23,943 nucleotides of DNA from CAZDOD01 sp964506935 (GTDB lineage Bacteria; Desulfobacterota; Zymogenia; Zymogenales; Zymogenaceae): assembly GCA_964506935.1 (NCBI GenBank), contig CAZDOD010000023.1, positions 1-23,943 of the forward strand. Reading direction: 5' to 3'. Below, one piece after another: positions 7,278 to 14,383 of this stretch; position 1 is the stretch's first letter; each line of letters starts with the position of its first letter. The translations under genes were made by a program, and so were the position numbers. Under the pieces are notes generated by a model. That model was not told where the DNA came from. It saw nothing but the letters and a program-made list of their open reading frames with translations, and searched no databases.

Positions 7278-8305
7278 AATATCGCAAGGGTAAAAAGGTA
7301 TCGGGCCATATAACCATCGCCGAGAACGCCAATCGGCAGGAGATATGCCTACACTACTTCGCCATCTGGGGGGCAAAGGACGGCCCGACCCTTCTTATAA
7401 ACTCCGCCGTTCATGGAAACGAGGTCGTTGGTGTGGAGGTAGTGAGAAAGATTGTGGATGAGGTCGACCCGAAGACCCTCTCCGGCAATCTCCTCGCAGT
7501 CCCGATAGTGAACCCGATGGCGTTCAATTCCGGGCTCCGGTGGGATCCCTACGATAATATCGATATGAACAGGATTTTTCCGGGTGACCCCGACAAAACG
7601 ATGACCGACAGGATAGCTCATCGCTTTTTTAATGTGTTCGCGCATAGCGCCGATTACATCCTTGACATCCACTCGGCCGAGTTTCCCGATGAGCTGATCC
7701 CACACATTCGCGTCAGGGTTGAGAGGCCTTCGAAGAGCTATCTCAACCTTGTCGCCTCCACGGGGATAAACGCCGTCTGGAAGGGCCCGTCGATCGAAGG
7801 GATGCTTCAGACCGAGGCCTATAAACTTAAGACACCGTGCACCACGGTAGAGATCGGGGCTGCGGGAATAATTAAGGGGGGTGACGTTGAGATCGGCACA
7901 TCGGCGGTAAAAAATGTTATGTGTGTCCTTGGCATGGTCGAGGGAAAGGCACGGATACCCGACCGCCAGATAGTCCTGGCATCCGATGAGGGATGGGTGA
8001 GGAGTCCCATAGGGGGGATATTCAAACCGACGATTCATCTCGGCAGATTCATGAAGAAGGGGGAGGATATAGGAGAGATAATTGACCCAACGTCCTTTGA
8101 GACACACAACCTCACCTCTCCCATCTCGGGGATAGTCACTGGGATAACCAACCAGCCCATCGTCCGCTCGGGGACGCGGCTTGCGATGGTCGTGGATTTC
8201 AACAAAGATGATCTCACAAAACACCTCGCAGCTACTCCAAATCTCCCCCATGCGGAGTATATACAGAATGAGTATCTCGGCTTCCTTATTAAAGAGATCT
8301 ATTGA
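7262..8305 (+). CDS. succinylglutamate desuccinylase/aspartoacylase-type (M14) zinc deacylase
   Basis: A 347-residue protein of the AstE/AspA branch of the M14 carboxypeptidase superfamily, which hydrolyses N-acyl amino acids. The zinc ligands are visible as H51 and E54 in HGNE and H137 in DIHSAE. The substrate-binding DMNR (101-104) and the general base E197 in TTVEIGAAG are also in place, so the enzyme is expected to be active. The C-terminal 100 residues (SPIGGIFKP and LTSPISGIVTG) form the beta-rich domain seen in this subfamily. ATG at 7262 lies inside the end of the P-loop gene. Its stop lies just ahead of the FAD oxidoreductase start, so the three genes form one operon. The acyl group and amino acid are not determined. 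Confidence 0.87.
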   Translation: MQGDLKYRKGKKVSGHITIAENANRQEICLHYFAIWGAKDGPTLLINSAVHGNEVVGVEVVRKIVDEVDPKTLSGNLLAVPIVNPMAFNSGLRWDPYDNIDMNRIFPGDPDKTMTDRIAHRFFNVFAHSADYILDIHSAEFPDELIPHIRVRVERPSKSYLNLVASTGINAVWKGPSIEGMLQTEAYKLKTPCTTVEIGAAGIIKGGDVEIGTSAVKNVMCVLGMVEGKARIPDRQIVLASDEGWVRSPIGGIFKPTIHLGRFMKKGEDIGEIIDPTSFETHNLTSPISGIVTGITNQPIVRSGTRLAMVVDFNKDDLTKHLAATPNLPHAEYIQNEYLGFLIKEIY

Positions 8306-8319
8306 GGGTGGAGGATGAT

Positions 8320-9654
8320 ATGTCAAGTTCTGTCCTGTCTATAAAAGAAAAAGATATCCCGATATTAGGAAAGGCGGATCTTGTGGTGGCGGGTGGAGGG
8401 CCTTCGGGCCTTGCAGCGGCTATCTGTGCGGCAAGGGAGGGCCTTAAGGTCATACTCCTCGAACGCTACGGTTTTTTGGGGGGGATGGCAACCGCGGGCC
8501 TCGTCGGGACGGTATGTGGGATGTACCTTCATCACCCCGACAAAATCGAGCATATCATCGAAGGCTTTCCCAAGGAGCTTACCGATAAACTCAGAGATAT
8601 GGGCGGTGCCTTCGGCCCATTCATACGGGAAGGTTTTACGGCCCTCCTATATAATCCATGGGTTATGAAGAGGCTTTTGGATGGGTTGGTCGCAAAAGAG
8701 TCGAATATAACACTCATGCTCCACACATATGTTGCCGACAGCGTGGTCGACGGTGGCGAAATCAATGGTCTCGCCGTGGCGAGCCCCGAGGGTCTGAAGG
8801 GGGTCGTTGGAGATATCTACATCGACGCCACGGGGGATGCGGCCGTCGCATTGTCATCCGGGGTCGAGACGAAAAAGGGGGACGCGCGCGGCTCTGTCAT
8901 GACGCCCACGATGATGTTTCTGGTCCAGGGGATGGATTTGGCCGAGTATCAAAAGGAGGGCATGGGTGTCCTCAACGATAAAATCAAAGAGGCGGCGAAG
9001 ACAAAAAAATATCCCCTAACCGTAAGTCAGGGGCTTGTCCTCCCGACATTCAGGCCGGGAGAGGCGTTGGTCAAGATCAGCTCCCTCGAAAGGGACGGCC
9101 GCGCCCTCGACGGGAGTCTTGTTTCCGATCTCACGTTCGGCGAACTCAAGGGGAGGGCCGATGCCGAGGTCTCCACCGATTTCCTTAAAAACGAGGTTCC
9201 CGGCTTTAAGGCCGCCTTCCTTTCTGATACCGCCGTCCAGGTGGGGATCAGGGAGACGAGGCGCATCGTCGGAGAATACGTCTTGACCGGAGACGACGTT
9301 ATCGGCGGAAAAAAATTTAAAGACAATATCTGTCTCTCGTCATGGCCCCTCGAACTCTGGGAGGAGGGGGCGAAAGAGCCGCGCATGGTCTTTTTGGACG
9401 AGGGCTTCTATTACGGCGTCCCGTATCGCTCGCTTATCCCAAAGGGGATAAATAACCTTTTGGTCACGGGGAGGGCCATTTCCACCGATCACGATGCCCT
9501 GGCGTCGGCCCGTGTCATGGGGGTCTGTATGGCGGAGGGGCAGGCCGCGGGGACGGCGGCGAGTCTTGCCGTAAAAGGCGGGAGTGGGGTGAGTGAGGTG
9601 GATATAGGAGAGCTTTTGTCCGAGCTGAAGAAAGGGGGGGCGAGGCTCACATGA
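8320..9654 (+). CDS. FAD-dependent oxidoreductase (FAD_oxidored family)
   Basis: A 444-residue flavoprotein. The dinucleotide-binding motif VVAGGGPSGLAAAICA (about residues 23-38) is followed by VILLERYGFLGGMATAG, the signature of the FAD-dependent oxidoreductase family Pfam calls FAD_oxidored. Near the C-terminus LLVTGRAISTDHDALAS and MAEGQAAGTAASLA complete the FAD-binding fold. ATG at 8320 is preferred over in-frame TTG (8302) and GTG (8308) because GGAGG at 8310-8314 has ideal spacing to it. It follows the deacylase gene by 14 bases and is the third gene of the operon. A product of the deacylase or the P-loop enzyme is a natural candidate substrate, but this is inference. No signal peptide is seen, so it is cytosolic. 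Confidence 0.88.
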   Translation: MSSSVLSIKEKDIPILGKADLVVAGGGPSGLAAAICAAREGLKVILLERYGFLGGMATAGLVGTVCGMYLHHPDKIEHIIEGFPKELTDKLRDMGGAFGPFIREGFTALLYNPWVMKRLLDGLVAKESNITLMLHTYVADSVVDGGEINGLAVASPEGLKGVVGDIYIDATGDAAVALSSGVETKKGDARGSVMTPTMMFLVQGMDLAEYQKEGMGVLNDKIKEAAKTKKYPLTVSQGLVLPTFRPGEALVKISSLERDGRALDGSLVSDLTFGELKGRADAEVSTDFLKNEVPGFKAAFLSDTAVQVGIRETRRIVGEYVLTGDDVIGGKKFKDNICLSSWPLELWEEGAKEPRMVFLDEGFYYGVPYRSLIPKGINNLLVTGRAISTDHDALASARVMGVCMAEGQAAGTAASLAVKGGSGVSEVDIGELLSELKKGGARLT

Positions 9655-9758
9655 CGCCCGAAGATTTGCGGCGGGAAATGAAAAGATTGGGAGATTTGTT
9701 TATTTCTCATTTGGAAGCCGATAAGGTAATTGCAATTCAGAGCTGTTATGGATCTTGA
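9651..9758 (+). CDS. possible 35-residue small ORF after the FAD oxidoreductase gene
   Basis: ATG at 9651 overlaps the oxidoreductase stop (ATGA), and the frame runs to a TGA at 9756-9758. It would give a 35-residue, partly amphipathic peptide starting MTPEDLRREMKRLGDLFISH. The next gene starts inside it at 9748. The start overlap suggests coupling, but the peptide could equally be the remnant of a deleted fourth gene. No homology is recognised. Confidence 0.3.
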   Translation: MTPEDLRREMKRLGDLFISHLEADKVIAIQSCYGS

Positions 9759-10446
9759 TCGTATATTTTTTTATAAATCGTATATAGTAAGATCGGCCGT
9801 TTTTCTTGCAATCCTTTTTTTTCTAATATCGGCATGCGCAACTTTTAATACGCTTACTTTAGAGTCCTCCCGGGGTGTCTATCACACCGTTGGGCCCGGC
9901 GAGGATCTATGGCGCATCTCTCGGACATACGAGGTCGATGCCAAGACAATAACCGAATTCAACCAGATATTCAATCCCGACGACATAAAAGAGGGCGATA
10001 AGATATTTATCCCCGGGGCGAGAAAGGTGCTCGAGGTTCCTCCGCCTTCTTATGAGGAGCTGGCCGAGGCGGCCAAAAAGGGTCTCTTCGTCTGGCCCGT
10101 CGAGGGAATGATATATTCGCTGTTCGGCCCAAGGTGGGGGAGGATGCACAACGGGATTGATATATCGGCCCCGGTCGGAACCCCTGTGTCGGCATCAAGG
10201 GACGGTGATGTGGTCTTCGTGGGTAGGAGGGGGGGGTACGGGATCGTGGTAGAGATAAAACATGACGATCACTACATGACGGTCTATGCGCACCTGAGCA
10301 AGGTTTTCGTTGAAGAGGGGAATAGTGTTAAAAGAGGCGATGTAATCGGAAATGTCGGCAGCACCGGAAGATCTACCGGGCCGCACTGTCACTTTGAGGT
10401 CCGCTATGATGATGTCCCGAGAAATCCCCTCTATTTCCTGCCGTAA
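9748..10446 (+). CDS. LysM/M23 peptidase lipoprotein (LytM/NlpD-like)
   Basis: A 232-residue envelope protein. A hydrophobic segment ends in ISAC, so C30 is the likely lipidated residue after signal peptidase II cleavage. A LysM peptidoglycan-binding domain covers about 44-90 (VYHTVGPGEDLWRISRTYEV to GDKIFIPG). The C-terminal M23 endopeptidase domain has a complete zinc and catalytic set: H134 and D138 in HNGID, H182 in YAHL, and H213/H215 in HCHFE. Unlike E. coli NlpD and EnvC, which have lost catalytic residues and activate amidases, this protein should cut peptidoglycan cross-bridges itself. ATG at 9748 is chosen; an in-frame TTG at 9730 also exists and neither has a good ribosome binding site. 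It follows the FAD oxidoreductase by 93 bases and may be cotranscribed. Confidence 0.87.
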   Translation: MDLDRIFFYKSYIVRSAVFLAILFFLISACATFNTLTLESSRGVYHTVGPGEDLWRISRTYEVDAKTITEFNQIFNPDDIKEGDKIFIPGARKVLEVPPPSYEELAEAAKKGLFVWPVEGMIYSLFGPRWGRMHNGIDISAPVGTPVSASRDGDVVFVGRRGGYGIVVEIKHDDHYMTVYAHLSKVFVEEGNSVKRGDVIGNVGSTGRSTGPHCHFEVRYDDVPRNPLYFLP

Positions 10447-10522
10447 TGTCCATTTAATTACTCATCTTGGTAGTGAAAAAAAGATTTCTTTTGATGCACG
10501 AAACCTTTAAGCTTTGAGACAC

Positions 10523-10545
10523 CCTCCGATTCTAACAGTCGGGGG
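10523..10545. other. hairpin just upstream of a consensus promoter
   Basis: CCTCCGA (10523-10529) can pair with TCGGGGG (10539-10545), seven pairs including one G-U, with a 9-base loop. It ends three bases before the -35 hexamer. There is no T-tract, so it may be an operator or a weak end of the upstream transcript. Confidence 0.35.
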
Positions 10546-10547
10546 CG

Positions 10548-10576
10548 TTGACATTTCAATAAAAGGCTCATATTAT
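10548..10576 (+). promoter_or_regulatory. sigma70-type promoter of the L7/L12-like membrane protein gene
   Basis: TTGACA (10548-10553, perfect) and TATTAT (10571-10576) are separated by 17 bases. Transcription would start near 10583, after the upstream GTG at 10581, which rules out that start codon. Confidence 0.75.
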
Positions 10577-10610
10577 ATATGTGTCCTTATTTCCTCAATG
10601 GGAGATCAAT

Positions 10611-11951
10611 ATGGCAGGTGGGGATTCCGAAAATATCATCGTCTATCTCATATCTATGGGTGATACCGAGGTCAAGGTAAGGGATTTTGCGGGCAAATTC
10701 TCTTATAGATTCAAAATGGAGCCGAATAAGGTCTTGGGCTTAAGTAGGCGTCTTCCCGTAAAATTGGGTAGCTTCGACCTCGAAAAGGCGAAAAAGGTCG
10801 GGATGGAGATCAAGAGGATGGGCGGTGATGTTAAGCTGACAAAGGTGGTCACGAAAAAATCGCCCCCTCCTCCGCCGAAAGAGGACGTATCGTGGATCGA
10901 TCGCGAATCCCTTGCGCCCGATGATTCATCTGCCCCGCCGCCTGTAGTTGACAGGTCATGGATAATAAACGACAGGGAGGAGCCGGATTTTACGGCGGGG
11001 GATTCGTCTCCAGTTTCTCCCCCGTCTGAGGGTGGCAACTCGTGGTTGACCCACGGCTCGACGGAGTCGCAGGAAGACCTCAAGGAGCTCGCCTATTCAG
11101 AGCCGGGGGACGAAGAGTATCCGTCCCAGTATGAATATCCAGAGGCATCAACCGGCGATGCGCCGGAATATGAGCTCCCGGAGGAGAGGAGGGTGGCGGG
11201 TAAGTACGATGTGAAACACACATACACCACCGAAGAGGCATACGGGATAGGGAAAGACAAATTTGAGAAGGTGAAGGAGCTTTACGCAGACAGAAGGGGT
11301 AGGAGTAGCGTACTATCAAGCCCGCTCGCAAAATTTATTTACCTCGTGGTTTTTGCTGTTCTTCTCTACTACGGCTACACCGAAAGACAGTATCTGTTTG
11401 ATATCTTCATGGGGGCCGAGAAGTGGTCGCTTTCCGATGCATATGCCCACAGAATAAACCCCGGTGTCTCGATACCCCCGGACCTTACCGGTTTATATAA
11501 GGGTGAATTGAAATACACAACAAGATCGGGTGATACGGCACTGGTGGATGTCAACCTCTATATCGAAGGGAGGGATGTCAAAAACGTCGTTGTGAATGTC
11601 CTTTCGACCTCAAGCGAGGTGGGAAAATACGAGATCAACATCGATTATGCCCCCAAGTATCTCGAATATGAGAGAAAAGTGGAAGGGACGATAACTTATT
11701 CCTATGTCGATACGTTCGACTCTCCCTCAAACAGCATAGGTATTATTGACGACAAGGGGGTCTTCAGGATAGCGTTAATCCCGATGAATGTGGGGCTTGA
11801 TCCGGCCGATATCCCCGATACCGAAAAAGACCGCCTCGGAAACGTCGTGTTCCTCAATATCGAGGGTGCTTACGGAGACAAGAACGTTTTCTACGGGGGC
11901 CTTAAGACCAGCACCACCGAGATTCTCGGATGGGAGGCGAGAAAGAGGTAG
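10611..11951 (+). CDS. uncharacterised membrane protein with an L7/L12 C-terminal-like domain
   Basis: A 446-residue protein not recognised as a named family. Residues 9-78 (IIVYLISMGDTEVKVRDF to MGGDVKLTKV) follow the beta-alpha-alpha-beta pattern and helix spacing of the ribosomal protein L7/L12 C-terminal domain. Residues about 83-205 are proline-, acid- and serine-rich and probably disordered, with three similar elements: SWIDRES (94), SWIINDRE (116) and SWLTHGS (144). A single transmembrane helix lies at about 239-256 (LAKFIYLVVFAVLLYYGYT). The remaining 190 residues are beta-rich, with DLTGLYKGELKYTT and VEGTITYSYVDTF segments, and probably lie outside the membrane. Topology is thus a cytosolic sensor-like head and an external domain. 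ATG at 10611, with GGGAG upstream, agrees with the promoter position. It is probably monocistronic. Confidence 0.7.
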   Translation: MAGGDSENIIVYLISMGDTEVKVRDFAGKFSYRFKMEPNKVLGLSRRLPVKLGSFDLEKAKKVGMEIKRMGGDVKLTKVVTKKSPPPPPKEDVSWIDRESLAPDDSSAPPPVVDRSWIINDREEPDFTAGDSSPVSPPSEGGNSWLTHGSTESQEDLKELAYSEPGDEEYPSQYEYPEASTGDAPEYELPEERRVAGKYDVKHTYTTEEAYGIGKDKFEKVKELYADRRGRSSVLSSPLAKFIYLVVFAVLLYYGYTERQYLFDIFMGAEKWSLSDAYAHRINPGVSIPPDLTGLYKGELKYTTRSGDTALVDVNLYIEGRDVKNVVVNVLSTSSEVGKYEINIDYAPKYLEYERKVEGTITYSYVDTFDSPSNSIGIIDDKGVFRIALIPMNVGLDPADIPDTEKDRLGNVVFLNIEGAYGDKNVFYGGLKTSTTEILGWEARKR

Positions 11952-12076
11952 GTTTTTTTTCGATTTCCCGGCCTTTGAATCTCGTAGTCTCTTTTACACT
12001 GGTCTAACCATTCATCTCACATCAATCGATTTTTTTAGCACATCGCAGAATAAATGCTACATAAAACATTTTTTTC

Positions 12077-12105
12077 TTGCAATTCATTTGCATTTGCAAT
12101 ATACT
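12077..12105 (+). promoter_or_regulatory. promoter of the fur/zur-znuACB operon with embedded inverted repeat
   Basis: TTGCAA (12077-12082) and TATACT (12100-12105) are separated by exactly 17 bases. The spacer holds TTGCATTTGCAA (12088-12099), an inverted repeat of TTGCA around two bases, and TTGCAA recurs at both ends of the element. A repressor bound there would block RNA polymerase. The position directly upstream of a Fur-family gene and a zinc importer suggests a Zur-type operator. Confidence 0.55.
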
Positions 12106-12170
12106 CATATCTGGGGGGGCGTTTTTAATAATACTAGGTTTTGATATTCTAAGAAATTTTTGGTCTAAAA

Positions 12171-12632
12171 ATGGGAAATCAAGAAAATCCTGAGCTCTCG
12201 TCCGTCATCTTGAGGAAATCGGGCCTCAAGAGGACCCTCGGAAGGATCAAGATCGTCGAGATACTGATGGAATCTCAAAGGCCGCTCTCGACCGGCGAGA
12301 TAACGAGACTGCTCGGCAAAGACACGATAGACCCCGCATCGGTATACAGGGTCCTTAACACATTTCACAAAAGGGGCCTCGTTCACAGGGTTGACTGCTC
12401 CGACAATATAAACCGCTTCGCCCTGAATAGGGGAGAAAAAGCCCACCCCCATTTCACCTGCCGATCGTGCGGTAGGGTCGAGTGTTTGAGGGATATTCCG
12501 GTGCCCCCGATTGATGTAGATCGAAAGGGGTATATCATAGAGGAGAGGAGTGTATGCTTTCAGGGCCTTTGTCCCGGCTGCATAAAGTTGGCAGAGGATC
12601 GTAGCCTAATTAATAAAACGCAGGATATGTGA
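12171..12632 (+). CDS. zur: Fur family transcriptional regulator, probably Zur-like
   Basis: A 153-residue metal-dependent repressor. The N-terminal winged helix covers about 12-85, with the recognition region DPASVYRVLNTFHKRGLVHRV. The dimerisation half has two CxxC pairs (C97/C100 in CRSC and C134/C137 in CPGC) that form the structural zinc site of Fur proteins. H92, H94 and C105 (VECLRD) could form the regulatory site; a cysteine here is typical of zinc sensors rather than iron-sensing Fur. It is the first gene of an operon with znuA, znuC and znuB, which supports zinc-dependent repression of its own operon. The symbol rests on this context. The ATG at 12171 has no clear ribosome binding site. 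Confidence 0.87.
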   Translation: MGNQENPELSSVILRKSGLKRTLGRIKIVEILMESQRPLSTGEITRLLGKDTIDPASVYRVLNTFHKRGLVHRVDCSDNINRFALNRGEKAHPHFTCRSCGRVECLRDIPVPPIDVDRKGYIIEERSVCFQGLCPGCIKLAEDRSLINKTQDM

Positions 12633-12633
12633 T

Positions 12634-13581
12634 ATGAAAAATTTACGTTTTTTTTCGGTTGTTGTTTTTTTTCTATCTCTTGTTCTCCTTTTTTATTCAT
12701 GCGGGCGTGAGATAAAGGAAGATGGAAAGCTGATCGTCGTGGCGAGCATATTTCCTGTCTATGATTTCGCCCGAGAGGTAGGAGGCGATAATGCAAGCGT
12801 GGAGATGCTCCTCCCACCGGGAATGGAGCCCCACTCGTTTGATCCGACCCCAAGGGACATTCGCAGGATTGAGGAAGCGGACATCTTCGTCTACAACGGC
12901 GCCGATATGGAACCTTGGGTCGAAGATATTCTAAAAGGTATAAAAAACCCCGACCTTGTCGTGATAGATTCGAGTAAGGGAGTAACCTTATTGGAGGGCG
13001 GACATCATCACGAGGGGGAGGCCGGTCACGATGTCGGGGAAAAGGGGAAGGCCATGGACCCGCATATCTGGACGGATTTCGAAAATGCGAAAATTCAGGT
13101 CGACAATATCCTCTCCGCCTTCTTAATGAAGGACCCCGAAAATGCGGGGACATATCAGGAGAGAACAAGGATATATAAGTGGAAGCTCGACACCCTTGAC
13201 GAGTTATATAGAAACGCACTCTCAGATTGCCCAAAGAAGGAGATAGTATCATCCGGGCACTTCGCCTTCAGCTATATAGCACACCGCTATGGTTTGGTTC
13301 ACTATGCGGTTTACGGTTCGTCCCCCGACGCCGAGCCTTCGCCCGCCGAGCTTATTAAGATCGTTGAGCTCGTAAAGGCAAATGACATTAAATATATCTT
13401 CGGAGAAGAACTCGTAAATCCCAAAATGGCCCAGACCCTGAAAGAGGAGACGGGGGCGGAGATCCTCTTCGTCAACCCGGCCGGGAACGTGTCAAAGAGA
13501 GATTTTAAAGCGGGCGTCACCTTTATTGATATAATGACCGATAATCTGAATAAATTCAAATTGGGCTTGGGATGTCAATGA
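12634..13581 (+). CDS. znuA: zinc ABC transporter substrate-binding lipoprotein
   Basis: A 315-residue cluster A-I metal-binding protein that delivers zinc (possibly manganese) to the ABC permease. A signal peptide ends in the lipobox FYSC, so C23 is probably lipid-anchored. The expected metal ligands are H67 (EPHSFD), H144 (DPHIW), H209 (SSGHFAF) and an acid in GEEL (268-269). A histidine-rich loop, GGHHHEGEAGHD (about 122-133), lies between the first two ligands. Such loops are typical of zinc-binding members and argue against manganese specificity. The gene starts two bases after the regulator's stop codon and overlaps znuC by ten bases, so translation is tightly coupled. Confidence 0.92.
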   Translation: MKNLRFFSVVVFFLSLVLLFYSCGREIKEDGKLIVVASIFPVYDFAREVGGDNASVEMLLPPGMEPHSFDPTPRDIRRIEEADIFVYNGADMEPWVEDILKGIKNPDLVVIDSSKGVTLLEGGHHHEGEAGHDVGEKGKAMDPHIWTDFENAKIQVDNILSAFLMKDPENAGTYQERTRIYKWKLDTLDELYRNALSDCPKKEIVSSGHFAFSYIAHRYGLVHYAVYGSSPDAEPSPAELIKIVELVKANDIKYIFGEELVNPKMAQTLKEETGAEILFVNPAGNVSKRDFKAGVTFIDIMTDNLNKFKLGLGCQ

Positions 13582-14342
13582 GAGAATCAAAGGTAATTTT
13601 AGAAGTAAAAGACCTCTCCTTCAGCTACAATCATCATCCTGTCTTTGAGGGGATAAGCTTCAGGCTCAAACGTGGCGATTACCTTTGGGTTATAGGCCCA
13701 AACGGTTCGGGGAAGACAACCTTGATTAAGGCAGTCCTGGGGATTATAAGGGCGCAGAGCGGAAAAGTCCTCCTCTTTGGAAAGAAGTTGGGCGATTTTG
13801 ACGAGTGGGGGAGGGTCTCCTATATACCCCAGAGTATTGACTTTTTTGATCCCTACCTCCCCGCCTCGGCCAAAGAGGTGGCCGCAATGGGTCTTCTGGC
13901 GGGGAAGAGAAATCCGAAAAAGCTATCCGTAGAGGATAGAGAAATGGTTTTAGAGGCGTTTCGGCGATTGGGGATTTTCGAGATAAGAAACAAACGCATC
14001 GGAGAGCTTTCCGGTGGACAGCGAAAGCGGGTCCTCATCGCACGCGCCATGATAAAGAGACCCGACCTCCTGTTTATGGATGAACCTACGGCCGCCGTCG
14101 AGCCGAAGGTGAGGGAGGATTTCTACAAGATAGCCGATGAGATAAACGAGAAGGGTACGACCGTTGTCCTAATAAATCATGACATTGCGGGCATGGGTAT
14201 AAATAATAATAAGATCCTCTACATAAATCAAAAGCAGATTTTCTTCGGCGAGGGGAGTGAGTTTTGCATGTCTGATGAAATGGGCGATTATTTCGGAAGC
14301 TCCCAGCACATTATATGTCACCAGCACTTTGATGATGAATAG
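13572..14342 (+). CDS. znuC: zinc ABC transporter ATP-binding protein
   Basis: A 256-residue ABC ATPase that drives zinc import with ZnuB. Motifs in order: Walker A GPNGSGKT (42-49), Q-loop Q87 (YIPQS), signature LSGGQ (146-150), Walker B LLFMDE with catalytic E171, and H-loop H203 (INHD). The D-loop region reads TAAVEP, where the usual aspartate is replaced by glutamate. The C-terminus carries a small His/Cys cluster, HIICHQH (about 246-252), which could bind metal. ATG at 13572 lies inside the end of znuA; an ATG two codons later is also possible. Assignment to zinc rather than manganese follows from the neighbours. Confidence 0.9.
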   Translation: MSMRESKVILEVKDLSFSYNHHPVFEGISFRLKRGDYLWVIGPNGSGKTTLIKAVLGIIRAQSGKVLLFGKKLGDFDEWGRVSYIPQSIDFFDPYLPASAKEVAAMGLLAGKRNPKKLSVEDREMVLEAFRRLGIFEIRNKRIGELSGGQRKRVLIARAMIKRPDLLFMDEPTAAVEPKVREDFYKIADEINEKGTTVVLINHDIAGMGINNNKILYINQKQIFFGEGSEFCMSDEMGDYFGSSQHIICHQHFDDE

Positions 14343-14383
14343 ATTGATGTCCATTCTCATAGTATCTTAATCTCGATATAAAT

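Noticed and set aside
7349..8326. A 325-codon open frame on the minus strand
   Set aside because: It is antisense to the M14 deacylase with its intact catalytic residues; composition and lack of motifs mark it as a shadow.
9728..9737. AATTGCAATT palindrome upstream of the M23 lipoprotein as a second zinc-regulator site
   Set aside because: It shares only the TTGCAA core with the znu element, lacks the longer repeat and a promoter around it, and is short enough to occur by chance.
10581..10610. GTG at 10581 as the start of the L7/L12-like membrane protein
   Set aside because: The predicted transcription start (about 10583) lies after it, and GGGAG sits correctly before ATG at 10611.
11953..11960. 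The T8 run after the L7/L12-like gene as an intrinsic terminator
   Set aside because: The only nearby stem (TCTCG/CGAGA) ends about ten bases before the T-run, too far for a canonical terminator.
12560..13252. A 230-codon open frame on the minus strand
   Set aside because: It is antisense to znuA, arginine/proline-rich and without a recognisable domain.
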